Positions 15,307 to 23,509 of a stretch of DNA of 64,000 nucleotides are shown piece by piece. This DNA comes from JAAFIP01 sp043774625. GTDB lineage: Bacteria > Pseudomonadota > Gammaproteobacteria > Burkholderiales > Burkholderiaceae_C. The stretch's first letter is position 1. Every line of letters starts with the position of its first letter. Made by a program: the position numbers and the translations under genes. The notes under the pieces are model-generated. The model saw nothing but the letters and a program-made list of their open reading frames with translations. It had not been told where the DNA came from and ran no database searches. Location: NCBI GenBank assembly GCA_043774625.1, contig JAYVTG010000017.1, forward strand, positions 19,214 to 83,213. The letters run 5' to 3'.

Positions 15307-16245
15307 ATGAGCCGTATCGACGCGTTTTCTGTTGAGCTCCCAGGTGCCGGCCTGCAGGTTCATGGCCTGCAGGCCGGCCAAGCTACGGTGACGCCTCTAC
15401 TGCTGCTGCACGGCTGGCCTGAGTGGTCGCATGCATGGCGCCCAGTCATGAGCCGGCTCGCGCACCGATTCAAGCTCATTGCGCCAGACCTGCGCGGCTT
15501 CGGCGACACCGTGCCACCAGTGCTCGCGCCGAACCGCAATGCCGGACCCGAGCGACACGCCGAAGACCTGCTCGAACTCGCCGACATCCTGGGCTGGCAG
15601 CGCTTCGGCGTCGTGGCCCACGACGTCGGATCGTTTGTCGCGCAGGCTATCGCGCGGCGGGCTCCGCAGCGACTGACAGGCCTGTTCTTCTTCAATTGCG
15701 CCTATCCCGGCATCGGGGCGCGCTGGGTAGCGCCGCGCCACCTAGACGAGATCTGGTACCAATTCTTCCACCAGTTGCCCTGGGCTGCCGAGCTGGTGGG
15801 TTCCTCGCGCGAGGCCTGCCGCCTCTACCTGCGCCACTTCCTTTCGCACTGGTCACACCAACAGGCCTGGATCGAGCCTGAAATCGAACGCTGGGCCGAA
15901 CACTTCATGCAACCCGGGCGGCTACAGGGTGGCTTCAACTGGTACGGCAGCGTGTTTGAGGTGCGGCTGGCGATGATCGAAGGGCGCTCGCCGCTCGTAG
16001 CGCCGATCGACACTCCGACACGCGTGCTCTGGGGCGCGCACGATCCTGTCCTGAAGGTCGAGTGGACCGACCGGCTCGCTGAGTTCTTTAGCGATCTACA
16101 GGTCGATGTGCAGCCCGATGCAGGTCACTTCGTGCACCTGGAGCAACCGGACGCCGCCGCCGCGGCGATCGAACTGTTCTTTGAGCACTTTGCCACGCAG
16201 CCGATGACGAAGCATCGCCAAGCGGGTACGATAGATAGGGCATAA
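15307..16245 (+). CDS. alpha/beta hydrolase, epoxide-hydrolase-like
   Basis: A 312-residue alpha/beta-fold enzyme with an aspartate nucleophile. Motifs are oxyanion-hole HGWPEWSHAW (~36-45), DLRGFGDT, nucleophile VVAHDVGS (Asp ~108), acid WGAHDP and base DAGHFVHLEQP. Two cap-domain tyrosine motifs of epoxide hydrolases appear to be present (IWYQFFHQLPWAAE and GGFNWYGS). Asp rather than Ser excludes ordinary esterases. Haloalkane or haloacetate dehalogenase is the alternative, but the tyrosines favour epoxide opening to a 1,2-diol. It has no signal peptide, so it is cytoplasmic. ATG at 15307 is used instead of the adjoining TTG. It lies 14 bases before the DUF1800 gene. Confidence 0.78.
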   Translation: MSRIDAFSVELPGAGLQVHGLQAGQATVTPLLLLHGWPEWSHAWRPVMSRLAHRFKLIAPDLRGFGDTVPPVLAPNRNAGPERHAEDLLELADILGWQRFGVVAHDVGSFVAQAIARRAPQRLTGLFFFNCAYPGIGARWVAPRHLDEIWYQFFHQLPWAAELVGSSREACRLYLRHFLSHWSHQQAWIEPEIERWAEHFMQPGRLQGGFNWYGSVFEVRLAMIEGRSPLVAPIDTPTRVLWGAHDPVLKVEWTDRLAEFFSDLQVDVQPDAGHFVHLEQPDAAAAAIELFFEHFATQPMTKHRQAGTIDRA

Positions 16246-16259
16246 AAGGATAGAACGGA

Positions 16260-18095
16260 ATGAAATTGCAAAACCTACGGCATCTGATTGTCGTCGCACT
16301 GTTGACATCGGCTGCGAACGCTTGGGCTGCGGGCCAGCCTGCGAAGGCCTGGACCGGCGACCTGCGCCCGCTGGACGCTACCGAGTGGACGCGCGAGCGC
16401 GCCGCCCACTTGCTAGAGCGCGCCGGTTTCGGCGGCACACCGGCGCAGGTCGAACGCTTGCACGCGCTAGGGTTGCGCGGTGCGGTGGCGCAGCTGGTGC
16501 GCCCAGCTGCGGTACTCGACCCGGCGGTGGCACCCTTTGAGCCTTCAGGTATTCCCGACGACGGGATCGACCCCTTTCCGCCGACGCGGCCGCAGCTCAC
16601 CGACGACGCCAAGGCCAGTGGCCGCGGCCTTGGCCTGGATGCCAAGCCAGGCGGTAGCCGACCGCTGCAGCCGGTGGTCGACAAATTTTTCTTCTGGCTA
16701 CGCGTGAGCTGGCTGGAGTGCAACCGCCTCACCCAGTGGTGGGCGCAGCGCATGCTGGTGACTGAGCGGCCACTGGTGGAGAAGACGGCGCTGTTCTGGC
16801 ACGGCCACTTTGCCTCCCATGAGGACAAGGTGCGCGACTGGCGCAAGATGCACCAGCAAGTGCAGCTGTTCCAAACCCAGGGTCTGGGCGACTTTCGCAC
16901 GTTGATGAAGGCTGTCTCGCGCGACCCGGCGATGCTCTCCTTTCTCGACGCCGGCGTGAACATCAAGGGCGCACCGAACGAGAACTTCGCGCGCGAGATC
17001 ATGGAAATGTTCACGCTGGGCATCGGACAATACGGTGAACGCGACATCCGCGAGGCGGCGCGCGCCTTTACCGGCTACAACTACGATGGCACGCGTTTCG
17101 CGTTCATCGCAGCGAAGCACGACGACGGCGTGAAGGCGCTACTGGGCGCGAGCGGCCGCTTCGACGGTGACGCAGTGATCGACCTGCTGCTCGCCCAGCC
17201 AGCCGCCGCAGAGTACATCGCTTCGCGGCTGTACCGCTTTTTCGTGCGCGAGGAACTCTCGCCTGCGCTCGCACAGCGCCTAGGTGCGTTACTGGTCGAG
17301 AAGCGCTGGGACACTGCGTCACTGCTGGAGGCAATTTTCCTCTCGCGCGACTTCTACGCCGCCGAGTCGGTCGGTACGCGCATCAAGGGCCCGGTGGAGC
17401 TGGTGGTGGGCACCTATCGCAAGCTCGGTGTTACGGCGATGCCGGGCCTGCCCGACTTCAATGACAGCACGCGTGCCCTCGGCCAGCATCTGCTGCACCC
17501 GCCGACTGTAGCCGGTTGGGCGCAGGGTCGCGCCTGGATCACGCCCGGGCTGCTGATGGAGCGCGGCAACTTTATCTACAACGTGCTGTTCCCCGACTTT
17601 CTCGCTGTTGCCAATGACCGTTATCCGGTCATTACCGTTGGCAACGAGGTGCGCGCGGTGCACGAGCGCATTCGCCGTGGCCTGGACATTAGCGCAGCGA
17701 CGATGCCCGAAGCGCCGGCGGGCGAGGCCGGCATGATGGCGCAGACGCGCAGCGCGCTGGAGCGCGAAGAGGACTTCAACACCCGCTACGGCAGCTACCG
17801 CGGCTGGCAGCGCGCGGTCGAGGCGGTCACACCGATACCACGCACCGTGGCGCGGCCCAACCTGTCTGCGATGGTGCTGGCATCTGGCGCGGCGACTACC
17901 GGCGACGTGGTTGATCTGCTTGCGCACCACTTTTTCAGCGTGCCGATGTCCGCCGAGGACCGCGCCGCGTGGACGGCTTTCTTGACGCGCGAGCTCGGCA
18001 CCGAGCGCATTGAGCGTGCGCGCAGCTACATGGAGGACGGCCTGCGCGCGCTGCTGCACCGCATGCTGTCTAGCCCCGATTACCAGCTAGGCTAA
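16260..18095 (+). CDS. DUF1800 family exported protein
   Basis: A 611-residue protein with a Sec-type signal (HLIVVALLTSAANAWA) and the DUF1800 hallmarks in order: AAHLLERAGFGGTPAQVERL, ALFWHGHFASHEDKV, PNENFAREIMEMFTLG and EAARAFTGYNYDG. Function is unknown for the family. It is regularly found next to a DUF1501 gene, as here, 14 bases upstream. Presence in an alcohol/epoxide-type catabolic block is unusual and suggests a periplasmic or surface role for the substrate, but nothing in the sequence proves it. It is somewhat longer than I expect for the family. Confidence 0.85.
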   Translation: MKLQNLRHLIVVALLTSAANAWAAGQPAKAWTGDLRPLDATEWTRERAAHLLERAGFGGTPAQVERLHALGLRGAVAQLVRPAAVLDPAVAPFEPSGIPDDGIDPFPPTRPQLTDDAKASGRGLGLDAKPGGSRPLQPVVDKFFFWLRVSWLECNRLTQWWAQRMLVTERPLVEKTALFWHGHFASHEDKVRDWRKMHQQVQLFQTQGLGDFRTLMKAVSRDPAMLSFLDAGVNIKGAPNENFAREIMEMFTLGIGQYGERDIREAARAFTGYNYDGTRFAFIAAKHDDGVKALLGASGRFDGDAVIDLLLAQPAAAEYIASRLYRFFVREELSPALAQRLGALLVEKRWDTASLLEAIFLSRDFYAAESVGTRIKGPVELVVGTYRKLGVTAMPGLPDFNDSTRALGQHLLHPPTVAGWAQGRAWITPGLLMERGNFIYNVLFPDFLAVANDRYPVITVGNEVRAVHERIRRGLDISAATMPEAPAGEAGMMAQTRSALEREEDFNTRYGSYRGWQRAVEAVTPIPRTVARPNLSAMVLASGAATTGDVVDLLAHHFFSVPMSAEDRAAWTAFLTRELGTERIERARSYMEDGLRALLHRMLSSPDYQLG

Positions 18096-18109
18096 GCGGA
18101 GACCCTTCG

Positions 18110-19333
18110 ATGCACAAGCCCACGTTTACCCAAGACCATTCACACGGCTGCAACGCGCTGCGCCGTGCCCTGCTGGGCACCAGCCTGCTCGCCCCAGCAG
18201 TGGCGCTGCTCGGCCAGCCAGCTCACGCGGCGCCGCCGCCCGGGCGTATCCTCGTCGTTCTTGAACTCTCGGGAGGCAACGACGGCCTGAACACCGTCGT
18301 GCCCTATGCCGACGACATCTATTACCGACTGCGCCCGACGCTAGCGATCAAGCCCACGCGCGTGCGTCGCCTTGACGAGCGCTTTGGCCTGAACCCCGCG
18401 ATGGGGGGTATGGAGCGGCTCTATAAAGATGGTCGGCTTGCCATCGTGCACGGCTGCGGTTATGCACAGCCGAGCTTCTCGCACTTCGCGTCCATGGCCT
18501 ACTGGCACACTGCCGCGCCGAACAGTGGTGAGAGCACTGGCTGGATAGGACGGGTCGCCGACGCGCTGCAGCCCACACCCCTGCCGAACTTTATTATCAA
18601 CGTGGCCGACGTGCAGTCGCTTGCAGTTCGCGCGCAGCGCCACCTACCGGTGGTGTTCGACGACCCCGAGCGCTTCACGCGCACCGGCTGGCGCGACCAG
18701 TCTGCGCCGTCTGCCTCCTCGGGCATCGCCACGTCTGAGGGCAACCCGAGCCGCCGCTTCGTGCGCGAGGTGGCCGACGGTGCGCGCGCCGCCGCCGAGC
18801 AGGTGCAACGCGCCTGTGCGCAGTACCGTACGCCAGTGGACTATGGGCTGATTTCGCTCGACTTGCCCAAGGTCGCCGCGCTGATCGATGCCGGCATGCC
18901 AACACGGCTGTACTACGTTGCCTACCGCAACAACGCCTTCGACACCCATGTGCACCAGGCCGACACGCACCAGCGGCTGCTCACCTATGTGTCTGACGCG
19001 GTGAGTGGCTTCCTGCGCGACATGGAACGCATAGGCCGCGCTGATGACGTGGTGCTGATGGCCTTTTCCGAGTTTGGCCGGCGCGTACCCGAGAACGCCA
19101 ACCGCGGCACCGACCACGGCACCGCCGGGCCGATGTTCATTGCCGGCAAGCCGGTGCGCGGTGGCCAGTACGGCGAGCCGCCCTCGCTCTCGGCGCTGAG
19201 TTCCGACGACAACCTCGCCTTCACCACCGATTTCCGCCGCGTCTACGCGACGCTCGCCCAGAACTGGCTTGGCCTGCCGTCGATGCCAGGGCTGCTACGC
19301 GGAAGCTTCGAGCCGTTGCCAGTGTTCGGCTGA
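18110..19333 (+). CDS. DUF1501 family exported protein
   Basis: A 407-residue protein related to the alkaline phosphatase/sulfatase fold families. The N-terminus has an arginine pair and hydrophobic stretch (LRRALLGTSLLAPAVALLG, then AHAA) consistent with a Tat signal. DUF1501 features seen are LVVLELSGGNDGLNTVVPY, HGCGYAQPSFSHFASMAYW, the metal-site-like AFDTHVHQADTHQRLL and AFSEFGRRVPENANRGTDHGTAGPMF. It is the partner of the preceding DUF1800 gene. The activity is unknown. It is the last gene of the GC-rich block; the 128 bases after it show no gene. Confidence 0.87.
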   Translation: MHKPTFTQDHSHGCNALRRALLGTSLLAPAVALLGQPAHAAPPPGRILVVLELSGGNDGLNTVVPYADDIYYRLRPTLAIKPTRVRRLDERFGLNPAMGGMERLYKDGRLAIVHGCGYAQPSFSHFASMAYWHTAAPNSGESTGWIGRVADALQPTPLPNFIINVADVQSLAVRAQRHLPVVFDDPERFTRTGWRDQSAPSASSGIATSEGNPSRRFVREVADGARAAAEQVQRACAQYRTPVDYGLISLDLPKVAALIDAGMPTRLYYVAYRNNAFDTHVHQADTHQRLLTYVSDAVSGFLRDMERIGRADDVVLMAFSEFGRRVPENANRGTDHGTAGPMFIAGKPVRGGQYGEPPSLSALSSDDNLAFTTDFRRVYATLAQNWLGLPSMPGLLRGSFEPLPVFG

Positions 19334-19461
19334 GTCTGGCCGTCTGCGGTAATCTGGGCTGAGCGCAGCCTCGGCGCACGCTGAATCAAGGCCGGAAGTT
19401 GAAGTCGTCCTGCGCAAACCCTCCATAAAGTATGATTTCAGTTCTACGGAACCGTTGCACA

Positions 19462-20016
19462 ATGAGCAAAGCATTTACCAAAGAGGCCGACTCCGATGAT
19501 GATGATGGCGTGGGTTTGCCACCGCTGCCGGTGGGAGGCAAAAACTACATTACACCAACAGGTTACGCTCGTTTGAAGGCTGAACTGCTGGACTTGATCG
19601 ACAACGAGCGGCCCAAACTGGTGGAAACGGTGCATTGGGCGGCCAAAAACGGCGACCGCAGTGAGAACGGCGATTACCTCTACGGCAAAAAACGCCTGCG
19701 CGAGATTGACCGGCGCATCCGCTTTTTAACCAAACGACTGGAGATTGCAGAGGTCACCGACCCATCCCTACACGCTGGGCAAGATCAAGTATTTTTTGGT
19801 GCCATGGTGACTTACGCCGATGAAGCTGGTACGCAGCGAACAGTGACGATCCTGGGTATCGACGAAGCCAACAGCGCGCACAACGAAGTGAGCTGGATTT
19901 CTCCCATTGCACGTGCATTGCTAAAAAGCCGAGAGGGCGACGAAGCTAAACTGGTGACGCCGCAAGGCACCCAGTTGATTGAAGTTGTGCGTGTGATTTA
20001 CCCCAGTGGGCAGTAG
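19462..20016 (+). CDS. greB: transcription elongation factor GreB
   Basis: GreB rescues backtracked RNA polymerase by stimulating transcript cleavage. The 184-residue protein has the N-terminal coiled coil with the acidic tip (NGDRSENGDYLYGKKRLREIDRRIRFL) and the C-terminal FKBP-like domain ending EVVRVIYP. An acidic extension (DSDDDDG) precedes the usual ITPxGYxRL start. ATG at 19462 is preferred over the in-frame start 30 bases upstream. It converges with spoT, with one 40-bp repeat copy between them. It marks the return to lower-GC sequence right of the acquired block. Confidence 0.94.
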   Translation: MSKAFTKEADSDDDDGVGLPPLPVGGKNYITPTGYARLKAELLDLIDNERPKLVETVHWAAKNGDRSENGDYLYGKKRLREIDRRIRFLTKRLEIAEVTDPSLHAGQDQVFFGAMVTYADEAGTQRTVTILGIDEANSAHNEVSWISPIARALLKSREGDEAKLVTPQGTQLIEVVRVIYPSGQ

Positions 20017-20037
20017 ATTGACATAAAATGCCGGTAG

Positions 20038-20077
20038 CCAGCGTGGAATGTGCGCGAGCAGCTATTAAATAAATAGC
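20038..20077 (+). repeat. 40-bp dispersed repeat between greB and spoT
   Basis: Near-consensus forward copy: CCAGCGTGGAAT, GCGCGAGCAGCTATT and ATAGC. It lies between converging genes, and its small hairpin GCTATT...AATAGC could help end both transcripts. Confidence 0.85.
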
Positions 20078-20081
20078 AATG

Positions 20082-22436
20082 TCAACTACCAGCCAACACC
20101 CGTCTGGCTCGAAGCACGGTGGGTGTGCGTGCCAGATTGCGCAACACGGTTTCCAGATGCGAAACGTCGCGCAGACTGATGACAAAACGCAAGTCGGCTG
20201 TGGGTGCGCCCACCTCACTGTCGCGCCCCAGATCGACTTGCAAAATATCTGCTTCTGCGCTGGCCATGGCTGATGCAACGCGTGCCAATACCCCTTTGCC
20301 GCTTTGCACGGTAACCACAACAGCGGCATCAAAACTGCGCACCAAGTCATCGGCCCATTCCACGGTGATGAAGCGCTCGCTGTCTTTTTGCCGCAGTTTA
20401 CGCGCCACAGCACAGCTGGCGGTATGCACCTGTAAACCTTCACCACGACCCAGATAGCCCAAAATGGCTTCGCCTGGCAGCGGGCGGCAGCAGGTCGCAT
20501 ATTGCACAGTGGCGCTTTCGCTACCGTCCAATACGATGGCGCCTTGCGAGATACTTTCATCCGAGGTAAAGCGCTCGGCGCTGATCAGCAGGCCGTTGGG
20601 TTTTACACCCTGTTCGCCCAGCAAGATCACCAGACGTTTGGCCACAATGGTGGCTATGCGTTTGCCCAGACCGATGTCCATCAGCAAGTCTTCTACCGTC
20701 TTGCTGCCGCTAAAGCGCAGCAGGCGCTCCCACAAGTTTTGGTACGCAGGTTCGTTGGGCGGCAATTGCGAGATGCCCTCGGCGCGCAAAGCTTGGCTGA
20801 GCAGCTTTTCCCCGAGTTGTTGAGACTCGTGGCTGGCCAAAGTTTTGAGGTGGTGACGAATCTTGCTGCGTGCTCTGCCGGTACGCACAAAACCCAGCCA
20901 TGCCGGGTTGGGGCTGGAGACAGGGGCAGTCATCACTTCAATGACGTCACCATTTTGAATCTCGGTGCGCAGCGGCACTTGCTGGCCGTTTATTTTGGCA
21001 GCCACGGTACGGTCGCCCACGTCGGTGTGCACTGCGTAGGCAAAGTCCACAACCGTAGCACCGCGTGGCAGGGCCATGATTTCGCTTTTTGGCGTAAACA
21101 CATACACCGCATCGGGGAACAAGTCCACCTTCACATGATCCCAAAATTCGGCTGCGTCACGGGTTTCGTTTTGAATGTCCAGCAAGGACTGCAACCACGC
21201 AGCACCCAGACGTTCTGCCTCCTGGCTGCCGGGCTGGCTGGCTTTGTACAGCCAATGCGCGGCCACACCAGACTCTGCCACGATGTGCATGGCATCGGTA
21301 CGCATTTGAAATTCGACGTTGATACCCGATGGCCCCACAACGGTGGTGTGCAAAGACTGGTAACCGTTGAGCTTGCCAATGGCGATGTGGTCTTTGAACT
21401 TGCCAGGCACCGGCTTGTACATCTGGTGCAGGATGCCCAAAGCCGTGTAGCAGTCGGTGATGTTGGGCACGATGATGCGAAAGCCGTACATGTCGGTCAC
21501 CTGCGCGAAGCTCAGGTGTTTTTCGTCCATCTTGCGGTAGATCGAATACAGGGTTTTTTCGCGTCCTGCCACGCGAATCGGCATAGCGATTTGTGCAAAA
21601 GCAGCCTCTACGTCACGCTCTACTTTCTGGATCAAATCTCGCCTGCGGCTGCGTGCCTTGTTCACTGCTTTTTGCAGCGTCGCGTAGCGCCATGGCCGCA
21701 GATAGTGAAAGCTCAGGTCTTGTAGTTCCCGGTAGCTTTGGTTCAGACCCAGGCGGTGGGCAATGGGGGCGTAAATGTCCAGCGTTTCACGCGAAATGCG
21801 GGCCCATTTGCTGCGCGGCATGTCGCCCATGGTCCGCATGTTGTGGCTACGGTCGGCAATTTTGATCAAAATCACCCGCACGTCGCGCGCCATGGCCAGC
21901 AGCATTTTGCGAAAAGACTCAGCTTGGTTTTCTTCGCGGGTGGTGAATTCGAGTTTTTCCAGTTTGGTCAGGCCATCCACCAGCTCGGCCACAGGTGCGC
22001 CAAACTTTTCAATCAAGTCAGGTTTGCTGATACCGCAGTCTTCCATCGCGTCATGCAGCAGGGCAGCCATCAGAGCCTGGGCGTCCAGCTTCCACTCGGC
22101 GCACTGGGCCGCTACGGCGATGGGGTGGGTGATGTATGGTTCGCCATTGCCACGCAATTGGCCCAAATGGGCTTCATCGGCAAAACGGTAGGCCTGGCGG
22201 ACGCGGTCGATCTCGGCAGTGTCCAGGTAGTCCAGCTTGGCGGTCAAGGCGGCAAAACTGGCCGATGCAGCGTTGTTGGCAGCCCTGGCTGCCGCTTTGA
22301 CGGCTGCACTACTGGGGGGTTTTGTGACTGAACTGCCCGCACCCAACTCCACCGCACTGCCAGCGGCAGACCGCGCCCTGGAAGCTCTGACTGGCTTGGA
22401 AGGCTTGGTTTCAGGGAGGGCAAACACGTCGTTCAT
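20082..22436 (-). CDS. spoT: bifunctional (p)ppGpp synthetase/hydrolase SpoT/RelA
   Basis: Makes and degrades the stringent-response alarmone (p)ppGpp. The 784-residue protein has a metal-dependent HD hydrolase domain (ITHPIAVA, LLHDAMEDC, KIADRSHNMRTM), a synthetase domain (GREKTLYSIYRKM, YGFRIIV, GYQSLHT), a TGS domain (VVDFAYAVHTDVGD) and a C-terminal ACT domain. An intact HDxxED supports hydrolase activity. The first ~60 residues are an Ala/Ser-rich extension. The order gmk-rpoZ-spoT is conserved, but a terminator at 22481-22508 separates it from rpoZ. Confidence 0.95.
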   Translation of the reverse strand: MNDVFALPETKPSKPVRASRARSAAGSAVELGAGSSVTKPPSSAAVKAAARAANNAASASFAALTAKLDYLDTAEIDRVRQAYRFADEAHLGQLRGNGEPYITHPIAVAAQCAEWKLDAQALMAALLHDAMEDCGISKPDLIEKFGAPVAELVDGLTKLEKLEFTTREENQAESFRKMLLAMARDVRVILIKIADRSHNMRTMGDMPRSKWARISRETLDIYAPIAHRLGLNQSYRELQDLSFHYLRPWRYATLQKAVNKARSRRRDLIQKVERDVEAAFAQIAMPIRVAGREKTLYSIYRKMDEKHLSFAQVTDMYGFRIIVPNITDCYTALGILHQMYKPVPGKFKDHIAIGKLNGYQSLHTTVVGPSGINVEFQMRTDAMHIVAESGVAAHWLYKASQPGSQEAERLGAAWLQSLLDIQNETRDAAEFWDHVKVDLFPDAVYVFTPKSEIMALPRGATVVDFAYAVHTDVGDRTVAAKINGQQVPLRTEIQNGDVIEVMTAPVSSPNPAWLGFVRTGRARSKIRHHLKTLASHESQQLGEKLLSQALRAEGISQLPPNEPAYQNLWERLLRFSGSKTVEDLLMDIGLGKRIATIVAKRLVILLGEQGVKPNGLLISAERFTSDESISQGAIVLDGSESATVQYATCCRPLPGEAILGYLGRGEGLQVHTASCAVARKLRQKDSERFITVEWADDLVRSFDAAVVVTVQSGKGVLARVASAMASAEADILQVDLGRDSEVGAPTADLRFVISLRDVSHLETVLRNLARTPTVLRARRVLAGS

Positions 22437-22480
22437 AGCTTTACTCTAACCAAAATGCGGCGCTGTGTCTGCACAGGCAT

Positions 22481-22508
22481 AAAAAAAGCACTGCGCTGCA
22501 GTGCTTTT
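22481..22508 (-). terminator. rho-independent terminator after rpoZ
   Basis: The 11-bp perfect stem AAAAGCACTGC/GCAGTGCTTTT (22484-22494 and 22498-22508) has a GCT loop. Read on the minus strand it is followed by a seven-base T run. It should reduce readthrough from gmk-rpoZ into spoT. Confidence 0.9.
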
Positions 22509-22533
22509 GCTGGATTAAATCGACCAAAGTAAC

Positions 22534-22737
22534 TCAGAGCGGCACTTTTTTCAGCATTTCTAGGCCGACTTTGCCTTGGGCAATTTCGCGCAAAGCGGTA
22601 ACGCCAGGCTTGTTTTTGCTGTCAATTTTGGGGGTATGACCCTGGCTGAGCATGCGGGCGCGGTAGCTGGCGGCCAAAACGAGCTGAAAGCGGTTAGGAA
22701 TCTGTTTCAAACAGTCTTCAACGGTAATACGTGCCAT
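22534..22737 (-). CDS. rpoZ: RNA polymerase omega subunit
   Basis: A 67-residue protein starting MARITVEDCLKQIPNRFQLVLAASYRARML, the standard omega sequence. It helps assembly of RNA polymerase and its ppGpp response. It lies 49 bases downstream of gmk and is followed by a strong terminator. Confidence 0.97.
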   Translation of the reverse strand: MARITVEDCLKQIPNRFQLVLAASYRARMLSQGHTPKIDSKNKPGVTALREIAQGKVGLEMLKKVPL

Positions 22738-22786
22738 GGTGCGAAATCCTTTACAAATCAGAGAAATCTCAAAGATGCCAAATAAA

Positions 22787-23404
22787 CTAAAGAGACAGGG
22801 CTTTGAAGGTGTCGGGTCTGGCGCGCTGTAGTGCCAGAAATTTAAGCCTTTGGGCGTGAACGATAGCCTTTAAATCAAACAAAGCGCGATCGAACAATTC
22901 GTTGATTATAACGAAGTCGAAATGTCGGGCTTGCTGCACCTCGGTTTGCGCATTTTTCATGCGGACTTCGATTTTGTCGGTGGAATCTTCGCCGCGCCGC
23001 TCGATGCGCGAGCGCAGCTCTTCCAGGCTGGGCGGCAAAATGAAAATCAGCACCGCATTGGTAAAAACTTTTTTGATCTGAAAGGCTCCCTGGTAGTCGA
23101 TCTCCAGGATCACGTCTACGCCTTGGGCAATGCGCGACTCTATGGCACCGCGCGAGGTGCCATAGCGGTTGCTGTGCACAACAGCCCACTCAAAAAACTG
23201 GCCTGCAGCCACCATGGCGTCAAATTCAGTATCGCTCACAAAATAGTATTCGCGGCCATGCTTTTCTTGCCCACGCGGTGCACGGGTGGTGTGCGAGATG
23301 GACGGAAACACCTGCGCGTCCAGCTCGCGCAAGGCGTTGACCAGACTGGACTTACCCGCGCCGCTGGGTGCGGCTACTACAAACAGGTTACCCGGATAGT
23401 CCAC
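22787..23404 (-). CDS. gmk: guanylate kinase
   Basis: Converts GMP to GDP with ATP. The 205-residue protein has the P-loop APSGAGKSSL, the GMP-binding region ISHTTRAPRGQEKHGREYYFV and the lid ERRGEDSTDKIEVRM. It is the first gene of gmk-rpoZ on the minus strand. One 40-bp repeat copy and a 105-base gap separate it from yicC upstream. Confidence 0.97.
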   Translation of the reverse strand: MDYPGNLFVVAAPSGAGKSSLVNALRELDAQVFPSISHTTRAPRGQEKHGREYYFVSDTEFDAMVAAGQFFEWAVVHSNRYGTSRGAIESRIAQGVDVILEIDYQGAFQIKKVFTNAVLIFILPPSLEELRSRIERRGEDSTDKIEVRMKNAQTEVQQARHFDFVIINELFDRALFDLKAIVHAQRLKFLALQRARPDTFKALSL

Positions 23405-23439
23405 TTACTTTGCCTTTTATTAGTTAAAACCTCTTAATG

Positions 23440-23479
23440 CCAGCGCCGAATATGCGCGAGCAGCTATTAATTATATAGC
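23440..23479 (+). repeat. 40-bp dispersed repeat between yicC and gmk
   Basis: Forward near-consensus copy: CCAGCGCCGAATATGCGCG, then the AGCAGCTATT core and TATAGC end. It lies in the only sizeable gap of the yicC-gmk unit. Confidence 0.85.
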
Positions 23480-23509
23480 GTTTGCAGACAGCAGCTTCAC
23501 TCTGTAGCT

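Noticed and set aside
19334..19461. Right attachment site matching the tRNA-Arg 3' end
   Set aside because: No match to the last bases of the tRNA was found, so tRNA-targeted integrase insertion of the 7.3-19.3 kb block is not supported.
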